64,000 nt of DNA. Source: Nonomuraea candida. Its GTDB lineage: Bacteria > Actinomycetota > Actinomycetes > Streptosporangiales > Streptosporangiaceae. Below are positions 7,928 through 16,572 of this stretch, in pieces; position 1 is the stretch's first letter, and each line of letters starts with the position of its first letter. The stretch covers positions 124,001 to 188,000 of the forward strand of contig NZ_JOAG01000026.1 in assembly GCF_000725485.1 (NCBI RefSeq). The letters are read 5' to 3'. The position numbers were made by a program, and so were the translations under genes. The notes under the pieces are model-generated. The model saw only the letters and a program-made list of their open reading frames with translations, made no database searches and was not told the DNA's origin.

Positions 7928-9078
7928 TCCCCTTGCGCACCTCACCGCCCTTCCGCGCCGACCATGTCGGCAGCCTGCTCCGGCCGCCCGCGCTGCTGCG
8001 CGCCCGCCAGACCCTCACCGGCGACGAGCTGCGCGCGGCCGAGGACGCGGCGATCAGGGACGTGGTGCGCAAACAGCGCGACGCGGGCCTGCAGAGCGCC
8101 ACCGACGGGGAGTTCCGCCGGGCCTCCTGGCACATGGACTTCATCTACCGCCTCGGCGGCGTCGGCCAGGCCGCGGACGAGCACATCACGGTCCGCTTCC
8201 ACAACGCGCGCGGCGACATCGAGTTCACCCCGGCGGCGCTGCGCGTGCACGACCGGATCCGGCTCAACGAGCCGATCTTCGCCGACGACTTCGCGTTCCT
8301 GCGCGACACGGTACGTGAGACGGCGGGTGACACGGCGGGTGACACGGCGGGCGGCTCCGGGGGGCTGGTGCCGAAGCTGACCATCCCCTCGCCCAGCATG
8401 GTCCACTACCGGGGCGGCCCCGCCGCGATCGACCCCAAGGTCTACCCCGACATCGAGGAGTTCTGGCGTGACCTGAGCGCGGCCTACGCCGAGCAGGTGC
8501 GCAGGATCGGCGCGCTCGGCTGCACCTACCTGCAGTTCGACGACACCAGCCTGGCCTACCTGAACGACCCGGCGCAGCGCGCGGAGCTGGCCGGGCGCGG
8601 CGACGACGCCGAGCACATGCACCTGCGCTACATCAAGCAGATCAACGCCGCGCTCGCCGCCAAGCCGGCGGGGATGACGATCACCACGCACATGTGCCGG
8701 GGCAACTTCCGCTCCTCCTGGGCCGCCTCCGGCGGCTACGACTTCGTCGCCGAGGCGCTGTTCAACGAGCTCAAGGTGGACGGGTTCTTCCTGGAGTACG
8801 ACGACGAGCGCTCCGGCGGGTTCGAGCCGCTGCGCTTCGTGCCGCCCGGCAAGATGGTGGTGCTCGGGCTGGTCACCACCAAGCGGGGAGAGCTGGAGTC
8901 CAAGGACACGCTCAAGCGGCGCATCGACGAGGCGGCCAAGTTCGTCGACCTGGACCAGCTCTGCCTGTCGCCGCAGTGCGGCTTCTCCTCCACCGTGGAG
9001 GGCAACGAGCTGACCGAGGCCCAGCAGTTCGCCAAGCTCGCCCTGATCGTCGAGACCGCCCAGGAGGTCTGGGGCTGA
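7924..9078 (+). CDS. MetE-like cobalamin-independent methyltransferase family protein
   Basis: This 384-residue protein resembles the C-terminal catalytic half of cobalamin-independent methionine synthase. Candidate zinc ligands are visible: His-x-Cys in TTHMCRGN (near residue 257), Glu in FFLEYDDERSGGFEPL and Cys in LCLSPQCGFSS. The DHVGSLLRPP opening is typical of the stand-alone 'methionine synthase II' relatives, some of which transfer methyl groups from substrates other than methyltetrahydrofolate. A three-copy 12-bp repeat encodes GDTAGDTAGG near residues 137-146, a low-complexity insertion in a surface loop. Start ATG 7924 overlaps the acyl-CoA ligase stop (ATGA), so the two are co-translated. 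True substrate is unknown. Confidence 0.82.
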   Translation: MIPLRTSPPFRADHVGSLLRPPALLRARQTLTGDELRAAEDAAIRDVVRKQRDAGLQSATDGEFRRASWHMDFIYRLGGVGQAADEHITVRFHNARGDIEFTPAALRVHDRIRLNEPIFADDFAFLRDTVRETAGDTAGDTAGGSGGLVPKLTIPSPSMVHYRGGPAAIDPKVYPDIEEFWRDLSAAYAEQVRRIGALGCTYLQFDDTSLAYLNDPAQRAELAGRGDDAEHMHLRYIKQINAALAAKPAGMTITTHMCRGNFRSSWAASGGYDFVAEALFNELKVDGFFLEYDDERSGGFEPLRFVPPGKMVVLGLVTTKRGELESKDTLKRRIDEAAKFVDLDQLCLSPQCGFSSTVEGNELTEAQQFAKLALIVETAQEVWG

Positions 9079-9153
9079 CCCGGCCGGCCGCCGCCCGCGT
9101 CCGCCGGTGACACGGCCGCTCCCGCGCGCCGGTTGCGCCGGGCGCCACGATGA

Positions 9154-9185
9154 GCCCCGGCGGGAGCCTTCTCTCCCGCCGGGGC
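9154..9185. terminator. Bidirectional terminator hairpin
   Basis: A perfect 13-bp inverted repeat (GCCCCGGCGGGAG, loop CCTTCT, then its complement) lies between the convergent methyltransferase-like and GH30 genes. There is no U-tract, which is normal for actinobacterial terminators. Confidence 0.75.
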
Positions 9186-9225
9186 CCGCGTCAACCGCCG
9201 GCGGCCGGGGTGAGCGGCCGCGGGG

Positions 9226-10557
9226 TCACTTGACGACGATCGTGGTGAGTGCCCGCGGCTGCAGGGTCACCGTGCGGCCCGTCACGGCGGACGGGGTGAG
9301 GTCGTTGGCGCTGTCGGTGACGTACGCGGTCGCCCGGCCGCGCACGCCCTGCCAGATGATCGGGGCGGTGCCGGTGTTGAGCGCCACGATCACCCGCGAG
9401 CCGTCCCGGTTGCGGAAGGCCGAGACCTTCAGCGCCGGATCGGCCGCGCTCGCCTCCACGCGGACCGCGCCGGGCCGGATGAACCTGCTGTACGCCGCCA
9501 GCGCCCACAACCGCTTCGACACGTGGTATTCCTTGGCCACGTCGTCGAGCTGGAGCAGCGCCCTGGTCGCGCCGCGCGAGCCGCCCAGCCAGTAGATGTA
9601 GGCGCTGACGTCGCCCAACGTGAGCGCGTCGTGCACGGCCGAGGCGACGGTGAAGCCGTCATAGCCGCTGCCGTCGTCCCACGCCTCGTTCCAGGTGTTG
9701 CCGTTGGGGTTCCACTCCGACATCCAGCTCTTCCTGGCCGTCGGGAGCGGGCCGTCCACCGGGCTGGCGTAGGTGTGGCCGGTGTGCGTCTTCACCCAGC
9801 GGCGGGCCTCGGGGTCGGCCTCGATCGCCGCCGTGTACGCCTTGGCCTGGTTCCAGCCGAACGAGTCGCAGCAGACCAGCTTCGTGCCCCTGGCCATGGG
9901 GCCGAGCACCTTGACGAACTCGGCGGCCTGCTCCGGGGTGAAGCGCATGGAGGCGTACGGGGCGGTGTAGTCGGGCTCGTTCGTGAACCCGAGATCGGTG
10001 ATCCTGATGCCCTCCTTGGCGTAGAACCTGGTGTAGTCCACCAGGTACCTCGCGTACGCGCGCTGCCACTCGGGCAGGAGCGTGCCGCCGTTCTTGTCGT
10101 CGCCGTTGTCCTTCATGTAGCCGGGGGCGCTCCAGGCGTCGGCGAAGAAGCGCTCGACGCCGTACTTCCTGGCCTCCTTGGCGACCCAGACCTGGCTGTT
10201 GTCGTCGCCGTCCCAGACGTACTTCGGCGGGGCGTCCGGGCCGCCGGGGTTCTCGGGCTGGATCGACACCATGTGGTCGTACGGGCTGCCGGCGGGGGAG
10301 GAGCCGATGCCCAGCCGCAGGATGCTCAGCCCGGCCCCCTTCCTGCGGTCGAACCACAGGTCGAGGACCTCGCGCTGCTGCCGCTCCGACAGGGCGGCGA
10401 GCAGCTCGTTGCGGCGGAAGGCCTGGGAGATGCCGAAGCCGTCGATCTCCTGGTGCCTGACGCGCTCGTTCACGGTGATGGCCGGGGGAGCGGCGAGCTG
10501 CTCGGGGGCGACGGCCGGCGAGCCGAGCAGGGTGAGGGCGACGAGACCTCGCAACAT
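9226..10557 (-). CDS. Secreted glycoside hydrolase family 30 enzyme
   Basis: This 443-residue protein has a short Sec signal (MLRGLVALTLLGSPAVA) followed by a GH30 TIM-barrel and a beta-sandwich tail. The segment QEIDGFGISQAFRRN is the typical barrel start. The acid/base Glu lies in FTNEPDYTA (E194) and the nucleophile Glu in SWMSEWNPNG (E281). The tail (ALKVSAFRNRDGSRVIVALNTGTAPI) is the family beta-domain. GH30 includes beta-1,6-glucanases, beta-1,6-galactanases and glucuronoxylanases; the subfamily cannot be told here. ATG 10557 has GGAGGC just upstream. Upstream sequence is a repeat-rich spacer with no neighbour in operon, so it is likely monocistronic. Confidence 0.9.
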   Translation of the reverse strand: MLRGLVALTLLGSPAVAPEQLAAPPAITVNERVRHQEIDGFGISQAFRRNELLAALSERQQREVLDLWFDRRKGAGLSILRLGIGSSPAGSPYDHMVSIQPENPGGPDAPPKYVWDGDDNSQVWVAKEARKYGVERFFADAWSAPGYMKDNGDDKNGGTLLPEWQRAYARYLVDYTRFYAKEGIRITDLGFTNEPDYTAPYASMRFTPEQAAEFVKVLGPMARGTKLVCCDSFGWNQAKAYTAAIEADPEARRWVKTHTGHTYASPVDGPLPTARKSWMSEWNPNGNTWNEAWDDGSGYDGFTVASAVHDALTLGDVSAYIYWLGGSRGATRALLQLDDVAKEYHVSKRLWALAAYSRFIRPGAVRVEASAADPALKVSAFRNRDGSRVIVALNTGTAPIIWQGVRGRATAYVTDSANDLTPSAVTGRTVTLQPRALTTIVVK

Positions 10558-10651
10558 GGCGCCTCCGAAAGTTTCGGACAGGTGACGATATATTTCGTCG
10601 AACGCCGCGACCGTAAGCGTCAGGAGGCACTCCCGTCAACCAGTGATCGAT

Positions 10652-10764
10652 CGGCCTGCGGCCTTCCCGCCGGGGCGACGCCGGCCGGGAACGGCGATCG
10701 GGCCCGCGCCTCCCCGGCCTGCGGCCTTCCCGCCGGGGGCGACGCGGGCCGGGAACGGCGATCG
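10652..10764. repeat. Two tandem copies of a ~49-bp sequence (63-bp period)
   Basis: The sequence CGGCCTGCGGCCTTCCCGCC and the roughly 30 bases that follow occur at 10652-10700 and again at 10715-10764 with only one inserted base and a few differences. The array lies between the GH30 promoter side and the terminator of the SRPBCC gene and has no coding potential I can support. Confidence 0.8.
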
Positions 10765-10791
10765 CCCCGGACCGGGCGGTCCGGGGCGATC
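10760..10791 (-). terminator. Terminator hairpin after the SRPBCC gene
   Basis: A perfect 14-bp inverted repeat (GATCGCCCCGGACC, loop GGGC) stands 22 bases beyond the stop of the leftward SRPBCC gene, partly overlapping the second tandem repeat copy. Confidence 0.75.
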
Positions 10792-10812
10792 CGCGGGAAC
10801 TTCGGGGAACCG

Positions 10813-11394
10813 TCAGCGGGCCGACTCGGCGCGCTCCTTGATGGCCAGCATCTGGCGGCGCATGGCCAGGAAGTCGCCGACGTCCGTCATCGCGAGGTAG
10901 GCGGTGCCGCGCACGGTCGGCTGCGCGCGGACGCGCAGGCGGAAGATCATCCGGGTCTTGCCGTCCTCCAGCTCGCGCAGCCGGATCGAGCAGGTGGCGG
11001 TGGCGTCCGCGCCGCGCATGGCCAGCACCAGCGTGTGCGGCGGGTCGAGCAGCTCCACCGCGAAGCCGCCGTCCGCCTCGCCGTGCAGCACGTCACCGAC
11101 CTTCAGCCCCTGCGGCTCGGCCGGCGGCCCCTCCTGCCCGGTCGCCGCCGGGGTGCCGCCCGGGCGGTAGCCGCCGAGCCGGACCAGCCACGCCCAGACG
11201 GTGGCCGGGGGCGCGCCGACGGTGACCGCCCGGGTGGCCTGGTGCTGGGGCAGGCGGATGAGGTCGTCGCCGGGCATCTCCGCGTGGACCTCCCGGTCGT
11301 CGGCGCCCCAGCGGAGGTGCCACGGGCGGACGGCGAGCAGATAGCCTGCCGCCGCGCCGGCCGCCAGCCTGAACAGCGAGCGGGTCATGAACAT
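10813..11394 (-). CDS. SRPBCC-fold protein with N-terminal membrane segment
   Basis: This protein of about 193 residues has one N-terminal hydrophobic helix (LFRLAAGAAAGYLLAV) followed by a START/polyketide-cyclase-like (SRPBCC) fold. The pattern is ATRAVTVGAPPATVWAWLVRLGG, a KVGDVLHGEADGGFAVELLDPPHTLVLAMRG core, and a C-terminal helix with a DVGDFLAMRRQMLAIKERAES pattern. Such proteins bind hydrophobic ligands in a central cavity. ATG 11392-11394 fits the AAGGAG Shine-Dalgarno better than the upstream GTG at 11400. It ends in a terminator and is probably transcribed alone or after the neighbouring nuclease-like gene. Function is unknown. Confidence 0.82.
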   Translation of the reverse strand: MFMTRSLFRLAAGAAAGYLLAVRPWHLRWGADDREVHAEMPGDDLIRLPQHQATRAVTVGAPPATVWAWLVRLGGYRPGGTPAATGQEGPPAEPQGLKVGDVLHGEADGGFAVELLDPPHTLVLAMRGADATATCSIRLRELEDGKTRMIFRLRVRAQPTVRGTAYLAMTDVGDFLAMRRQMLAIKERAESAR

Positions 11395-11427
11395 GCGCAC
11401 TCCTTCGATCGCACCGGTTGCGCGGGC

Positions 11428-12681
11428 TCAGCGGCCGAAGCAGATCGTCCGGCCCGCTCTGACCTGGTCCTCCTTGTACGTCACCCGATCCGCCGAGCCG
11501 CCCTGCGGATCGACCAGGATGATCGTGTCACCCCGGTTGCCGAGCCGCACCGCCCCGTCCAGCGTCACCCGCAGCGCGGCGCCGCCCTCGATCGTGCCGG
11601 TCAGCTCCCTGCGCCCGCCCGCCGCGTCGGTCAGCGCCCAGCCCGCCAGGTCGATCGCCGCCGGCGTGAGGTTCAGCAGCGTGACGCTCTCGCGCCCGAG
11701 GTCCGCGCCGGCCGGGTCGGGCAGCGCGGCCACGATCAGCAGGTCACCGGCCTTGACCAGCGGCGGCTTCACCGGCGTGCCGGGCCCCGCCGGGTCCGGG
11801 CTGATGATGAAGTCCTCCGGCCACGTCGTGAGCTGGATCTGCTGCCCCGCGCCCCTGACGACGTCGTGCAGGTTGCCGCGCTCCAGCGTGGGGATCAGGA
11901 ACAGCTCGTCGTCCCGGTTGACCGGGTCGGCGCGCAGCCAGCCGTCGAAGCCGTCGAAGTCCGTGAACCCGGCCGCCAGGTATGGCACCAGCCGCCGGAA
12001 CAGCTTCGGCCACATCACCAGCCGCTCCAGCCCGGCCAGGTCCCGCACGGTGGCCGCGCCGTTGGGGTCGGCGGCCGAGCGGGGCCAGAGGCCGCCCGCC
12101 TTGCGCCGGGCCGCCTGCGACACCTCCGCCAGATGCGTGCGCAGCTCCGCCGGCAGCGTCGCGTAGAAGGCCGGGTAGGCCAGCCCGGCGGCGAGCAGCC
12201 GGCCGTTCACCGACTGGTCCACGAGCGGCCCGTCCACGAACACGGTGGTCCCGTCGGTGCCCGGGTGGTCCCCCGCGTACACGAAGGCGATCAGCCGGCC
12301 GTTGGCGTCGATGCCGTTGGCCAGCGCGTGGCCCCGGATGGAGTCCTGGTCGGCGGACTCGACCCTGTTCGGCAGGTCCTCCCAGAAACGCACGTTCGTG
12401 AAGCCGAGCAGGCGCAGCAGCTCGTCGCGGGCGGCGTTGGCGCCGTCGAGCTCCTGGTGGGTCTCCGAGAAGTGGGTCTCCAGCGCGTCGATCGCCTCCA
12501 GCCGGACGGAGACGCCGCGGGCGTTGAGGTCCGGCGGCCGGCCGGAGCGCCGCGGCAGCGCCTCGACCAGGGCCGGCGAGTCGGGCAGGAACTTGACGGT
12601 GTCGCCGTCGGGCTCCGGGCCCTGGCGCGGCAGATCCGGATACCGGATGACGAAGCTGCCGCGTAACAGCGTGTAGCTCAT
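11428..12681 (-). CDS. Staphylococcal-nuclease-like protein with C-terminal lamin-tail domain
   Basis: This 417-residue protein starts MSYTLLRGSFVIRYPDLPRQG. Residues about 20-170 resemble a thermonuclease fold: GDTVKFLP, then VRLEAIDALETHF, which lines up with the RLxGIDxPE catalytic motif, and DANGRLIAFVY, which matches DxYGRxLAYV. The catalytic Arg, Asp, Glu and second Arg of SNase therefore appear present. Residues about 320-415 form a lamin-tail/Ig-like domain (GRESVTLLNLTPAAIDLAGWALTDAAGG, RLGNRGDTIILVDPQG). There is no signal peptide, unusual for both domains in bacteria, so it should be cytosolic. The middle 150 residues are unassigned. ATG 12681 is where homology begins; the frame upstream is shadow. 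Confidence 0.78.
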   Translation of the reverse strand: MSYTLLRGSFVIRYPDLPRQGPEPDGDTVKFLPDSPALVEALPRRSGRPPDLNARGVSVRLEAIDALETHFSETHQELDGANAARDELLRLLGFTNVRFWEDLPNRVESADQDSIRGHALANGIDANGRLIAFVYAGDHPGTDGTTVFVDGPLVDQSVNGRLLAAGLAYPAFYATLPAELRTHLAEVSQAARRKAGGLWPRSAADPNGAATVRDLAGLERLVMWPKLFRRLVPYLAAGFTDFDGFDGWLRADPVNRDDELFLIPTLERGNLHDVVRGAGQQIQLTTWPEDFIISPDPAGPGTPVKPPLVKAGDLLIVAALPDPAGADLGRESVTLLNLTPAAIDLAGWALTDAAGGRRELTGTIEGGAALRVTLDGAVRLGNRGDTIILVDPQGGSADRVTYKEDQVRAGRTICFGR

Positions 12682-12777
12682 CGATGCCCCCCATCCACGT
12701 GGCCGTCCCCCCGACAGGTAGCCAGCGGAGCGTAACTCGCATAGAGGGCATCGTCCACGTACCACGGCAAAAGGCTT

Positions 12778-13518
12778 CTAGCGGTACACGGCGACGGCCG
12801 CCTCCGCGACCAGGACGTCCACGATCTCCACGAGCTCGCCGACGGGCGGATCGGCGGCCGTGGCGATCTCGCGCAGCCGCGCGACCAGCCGGCCGGCCGG
12901 CTGGTCGAGGTAGAGCTGCTCCTCCAGCCGCAGCACCGCGACCAGCCCGCACAGCCCGGCGCAGCGCGCGTCCGGCGGTTTCCAGCCCTCCACGGCCGAG
13001 CGCACCCCCGAGGAGGCCCGGACGACCGAGGCGATGTCGGCGAGCTCGTGGCGCGTGTACGGCAGCATGCCCAGGCGCCGCCGGCTCACCCGCACCAGCA
13101 CCCCCGAGGCGAGCAGGCCGTCACGGGTCAGACCGCACAGGTCGGCCGCCGCCGCCCGCTTGAGCAGGGACCTGGCGTCGGGGCCCCGGGCGGCGAGCGC
13201 CACCAGGCCGTCGGCGACGGCGTCACCGGCGTCCTGCCCCGCCCCGGAGTCGCCGGCCGGCCAGGACCACGGCCCGTCACCGCCGGTCCGGCCCGTGGCG
13301 GAGTCGCCGCCGGCCCGGCCCGCGGCGGGGTCGTCGCCGGAGGGGAGTGGCCGGACCGCCAGCCGGCCGGCCGACGGGACGATCCGGCCGGCGAGCAGCA
13401 GGTCGAGCAGCGCCGCGCCGGCCAGCCCGAGCGCCAGCGACGACGCGTGCACCAGCGGCTTGCCGGACTGGTCGTGGGCGAGGAGATAGAGGTCGTGGTG
13501 GAGCGGCAGCCTGGTCAT
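12778..13518 (-). CDS. GPP34 (GOLPH3-like) phosphoprotein family protein
   Basis: This 246-residue protein starts MTRLPLHHDLYLLAHDQSGKPLVHASSLALGLAGAALLDLLLAGRI, the characteristic start of the GPP34 family. The later motif GVLVRVSRRRLGMLPYTRHELADIASVVR is also familiar, where the eukaryotic members bind phosphoinositides. Actinomycetes carry many paralogues of unknown role. Residues about 58-100 are a Gly/Asp/Ala-rich low-complexity insertion (DDPAAGRAGGDSATGRTGG) interrupting the fold, apparently from repeat expansion. The adjacent permease gene on the same strand is 10 bases downstream. Confidence 0.85.
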   Translation of the reverse strand: MTRLPLHHDLYLLAHDQSGKPLVHASSLALGLAGAALLDLLLAGRIVPSAGRLAVRPLPSGDDPAAGRAGGDSATGRTGGDGPWSWPAGDSGAGQDAGDAVADGLVALAARGPDARSLLKRAAAADLCGLTRDGLLASGVLVRVSRRRLGMLPYTRHELADIASVVRASSGVRSAVEGWKPPDARCAGLCGLVAVLRLEEQLYLDQPAGRLVARLREIATAADPPVGELVEIVDVLVAEAAVAVYR

Positions 13519-13528
13519 CGGGCCGCTC

Positions 13529-14896
13529 CTACAGGTGCCCGGTCAGGGTCGGGCGGCGGCCCAGGGCGTACAGGGCGATCAGCACCAGGACGCCGGCGCC
13601 GAGCCAGATCAGGCCCAGCACCTGCGCCAGCAGGTTGGCGTTGATCACCACGAAGACCAGGATGCCGGCCCCGATCAGCGGCGCGACCAGGTGCCGCCAC
13701 ACGTCGTCCGAGCCCTGCCGGAGCGAGTGGTGCACGATGACGGAGACGTGCAGCACGATGAACGCCACCATCGCGCCCATGTTGATCAGGCTCGACAGCA
13801 GCGTGACGCCGTCGGCGCGGGTGGACATCCACAGGCCCAGGCCCATGGAGAGCAGGCAGATGAGCAGGATGGCGTTGGCCGGCACCGAGTGCCGGACCGA
13901 CACCTTGGCCAGGAAGGACGGGAGCTGCCTGTCGCGGGCCATCGCGTACAGCAGGCGCGAGACGGCCACCTGCGCGACCATGGTGTTGACCAGCCCCCAG
14001 GACAGCGCGGTGGCGAACGAGGTGAGGTGCCTGAGCCACTCGCCGCCCGCGACGGCCGCGGCGTCGTAGAAGGCGGTGTCGCTGGGCCGGGCCAGCAGCC
14101 CGGCGGGGTCGGGCACCAGCAGGGCGGCCACCCAGACCTGGACGATGAAGAGCACGCCCGCCAGCAGGAGCGCCGTCCGCATGGCCCGGCCCACCTCCGC
14201 GGAGCCGCCCTTCGACTCCTCCACCAGCATGCTGATCCCGTCGAAGCCGAGGAAGGACAGCACGGCCACCGACACCGCGGCGAACACCACCGGCCACGAG
14301 AACGTCTCGGCGTTGAACAGCGGCGAGAGGCTGAAGCCGCTGCCCTTGCCCTGGAGCAGCGCCCAGAGGCCGATCAGCAGGAACAGCGCCAGGACCACCA
14401 GCTCGACCACGATCATGATCCTGGTGAGCTTGACGGTCATCCTGATGCCGCGCAGGTTGATCAGCGTGTTGACGGCCACGAAGATGATCAGCCAGGCCCA
14501 GACGGGCACCTGCGGCACGCTGGCGTTCATGGCGACGGAGGCCACCAGGTAGAGCAGGCAGGGCACGAGCAGGTAGTCGAGCAGGATCATCCACCCGGTC
14601 AGGAACCCGACCGGCGGGGCGATGCCGCGTCCCGCGTAGTTGTAGACCGAGCCCGACAGGGGGAACGCCTTGACCATCTGGGCGTAGGACGCGGCGGTGA
14701 ACAGCAGCGCGACCATGCCGACGAGGTAGGCCAGGACCGGCATGCCACCGGAGGCGGCATAGACGCTGCCGAAGATCGCGAACGGCGCGATCGGCACCAT
14801 GAACGCCAGGCCGTAGAAGACGAGGTCGGCCAGCCCGACCCCGCGACGTAACTCCTGCCGGTACCCGAACTGCTCGATGTTCTGTTGTGTGCGCAC
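13529..14896 (-). CDS. APC-superfamily amino acid/amine permease
   Basis: This 455-residue protein has about twelve transmembrane segments. The first contains the APC unwound-helix signature (GLADLVFYGLAFMVPIAPFAIFG), and FPLSGSVYNYAGRGIAPPVGFLTGWMILLDY is the second hallmark loop. Relatives import amino acids or polyamines by cation symport. GTG 14894-14896 is preceded by GGAGAGG, and the frame ends at GHL just before the GPP34 gene (10-base gap), so both are probably on one message. Substrate specificity cannot be read. Confidence 0.9.
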   Translation of the reverse strand: MRTQQNIEQFGYRQELRRGVGLADLVFYGLAFMVPIAPFAIFGSVYAASGGMPVLAYLVGMVALLFTAASYAQMVKAFPLSGSVYNYAGRGIAPPVGFLTGWMILLDYLLVPCLLYLVASVAMNASVPQVPVWAWLIIFVAVNTLINLRGIRMTVKLTRIMIVVELVVLALFLLIGLWALLQGKGSGFSLSPLFNAETFSWPVVFAAVSVAVLSFLGFDGISMLVEESKGGSAEVGRAMRTALLLAGVLFIVQVWVAALLVPDPAGLLARPSDTAFYDAAAVAGGEWLRHLTSFATALSWGLVNTMVAQVAVSRLLYAMARDRQLPSFLAKVSVRHSVPANAILLICLLSMGLGLWMSTRADGVTLLSSLINMGAMVAFIVLHVSVIVHHSLRQGSDDVWRHLVAPLIGAGILVFVVINANLLAQVLGLIWLGAGVLVLIALYALGRRPTLTGHL

Positions 14897-15086
14897 GACA
14901 GGCCTCTCCAGTCGTCATGCAGGGGCGGGGGGTTCGATTCGGAGATCCTTTCGTAGCCCGGGGCCGCCTCGCAAGAGCGCAGGACGTGCCAGGCACGCCG
15001 CCGCCGAGAGCGTGGTCAAGATCGCCACGCGCGGGAACGCCGCCTCGGGCTGACCCCGGAAGCCGCCGCGCCGTCGGCGCCGGGCG

Positions 15087-15120
15087 TGACCGGCAGCGGC
15101 CGGGGCGGGGCCGCCGGTCA
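15087..15120 (-). terminator. Hairpin overlapping the multicopper oxidase stop codon
   Basis: TGACCGGC at 15087 and GCCGGTCA at 15113-15120 form an 8-bp outer stem with a bulged inner GGCC/GGCC stem. The 15118-15120 end is the stop codon of the leftward oxidase gene, so this is probably its terminator. Confidence 0.55.
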
Positions 15121-16572
15121 GTGGCCCATGCCGTGGCCGCGCCGCGGAGGCTTGCCGTAGCCGAGCACGCCCATCATGCCCAGCTCCTGGTGGTAGAGGT
15201 TGTGGCAGTGGAACATCCACTCGCCGGGGTTGTCCGCCAGCACGTCGATGTTCAGCTTCTTGTACGGCATCACGTTCACGGTGTCCTTGCGCGGCCCCTT
15301 CCGGCCCGTCGTCTCGACCTGGAAGGTGTGGCCGTGCAGGTGCATCGGGTGCCACATGTGCGTGTCGTTGTGCAGCACGATCCGGAGCGTCTCGCCCCGG
15401 TCCACCCGCAGGCGCAGCGGGTCGTCGGCGAGCCGGTCGTTGAGCGTCCACTGGTTGCCCCCCGGGCGCTCGCGGAAGCCGAGCTTGACCGTGACGGTCC
15501 TGGACGGCGCGTCGAGCCGGTCGGCGCGCCGCGCCTGCAGGTCCTGGTACCTCAGCATCCGCCGGTGCAGCTCCGGCACCTTGACGTCCGGCGGCGGCGT
15601 GACGGCCCGGCGCGAGGTCCGCACCACCGCGAACGCCCGCCCCCTCTTGCCCTCCGCCAGCGCCATCAGCGGGAACGCGCCCGAGTCGAGCGTCACGAGG
15701 AAGTCGTAGCGCTCGCCCATGCCGATCAGGAACGTGTCCACGGTGACGGGCCTGCACGGGAACCCGTCGGTGTGGGTGACGGTCATGCGGTGCCCGCCGA
15801 GCGCGACCCGGAAGGCGGTGTCGGCGGCCGCGTTGATCACCCTGAACCTGACGCGGGCGCCCGGGCGGCCCACGAACGTCGTGGGGTCGTCGGCGGTGTT
15901 GCCGTTGACCAGGTAGTACGGGTAGCGCACGTGACCCGAGGTGCCGCCGAGGACGTGGCTGGTGAGGCTCTCGTCGTGCGGGGTGGTGTTGACCCGCTTG
16001 AGCGCGGCGTCCGCGTCGCCGTTGACGCCGTCGACCCAGTCGTCGAGCACGACGGTGTACTCCTGGTCGTAGGAGAGCGGCTCGTGCGGGTCGGCCACGA
16101 TCAGCGGCCCGTACAGGCCGCGGTCGCTCTGCATGCCGACGTGTGAGTGGTAGAAGTACGTGCCGGGGTCGGGGACGGTGAACACGTAGTCGAACGTCCC
16201 GCCGGGCGGGGTGGCGCGCTGGGAGAAGCCGGGGGCGCCGTCCATGGCCGCGGCGATCCTGATGCCGTGCCAGTGCACGGTGGTGGTGGCGGGCAGCTCG
16301 TTGACGAGCCTGGCGCGCACCACCTCGCCGGCCGTGGCCCGGATGGTCCGGCCGGGCATCGCATCGTCGTAGGCCCAGGTGGTGACAGTGCGGTGGCCGA
16401 GCCGGATCGTCGTGGGCCTGGCCCGCAACACCACGCCGCCGCGCTCGGGCCGGCCCGCCGCGGCGACGGCCGGGGCCGCGCCTGCGCCCAGGCCCGTTCC
16501 CGCGCCCGCGAGAGTGCTGAACATGCCGGTGACGAACAACCTGCGGGACACGCCCCCGTACGAACCATTCAC
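15118..16572 (-). CDS. Tat-exported multicopper oxidase
   Basis: This protein of about 484 residues begins with a twin-arginine signal (SRRLFVTGMFSTLAGAG) and an Ala-rich cleavage region. All four copper motifs are present: HWHG, HSHVG, HPMHLHGH and HCHNLYHQELGMMG. The T1 site ends with Met, and the C-terminal tail is short and His-rich (RRGHGMGH). The three-cupredoxin layout and length match CueO/laccase-like enzymes that oxidise phenols or Cu(I). GTG at 16570-16572 has GGGGGA at good spacing; ATG 16587 five codons upstream is the alternative. There is no operon partner; a LacI-controlled cluster diverges from it. Confidence 0.92.
   Translation of the reverse strand: MNGSYGGVSRRLFVTGMFSTLAGAGTGLGAGAAPAVAAAGRPERGGVVLRARPTTIRLGHRTVTTWAYDDAMPGRTIRATAGEVVRARLVNELPATTTVHWHGIRIAAAMDGAPGFSQRATPPGGTFDYVFTVPDPGTYFYHSHVGMQSDRGLYGPLIVADPHEPLSYDQEYTVVLDDWVDGVNGDADAALKRVNTTPHDESLTSHVLGGTSGHVRYPYYLVNGNTADDPTTFVGRPGARVRFRVINAAADTAFRVALGGHRMTVTHTDGFPCRPVTVDTFLIGMGERYDFLVTLDSGAFPLMALAEGKRGRAFAVVRTSRRAVTPPPDVKVPELHRRMLRYQDLQARRADRLDAPSRTVTVKLGFRERPGGNQWTLNDRLADDPLRLRVDRGETLRIVLHNDTHMWHPMHLHGHTFQVETTGRKGPRKDTVNVMPYKKLNIDVLADNPGEWMFHCHNLYHQELGMMGVLGYGKPPRRGHGMGH

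Noticed and set aside
9523..12666. A 1047-codon plus-strand open frame
   Set aside because: It runs antisense across GH30, SRPBCC and nuclease-like genes and has Arg/Gln/His-rich shadow composition without any domain.
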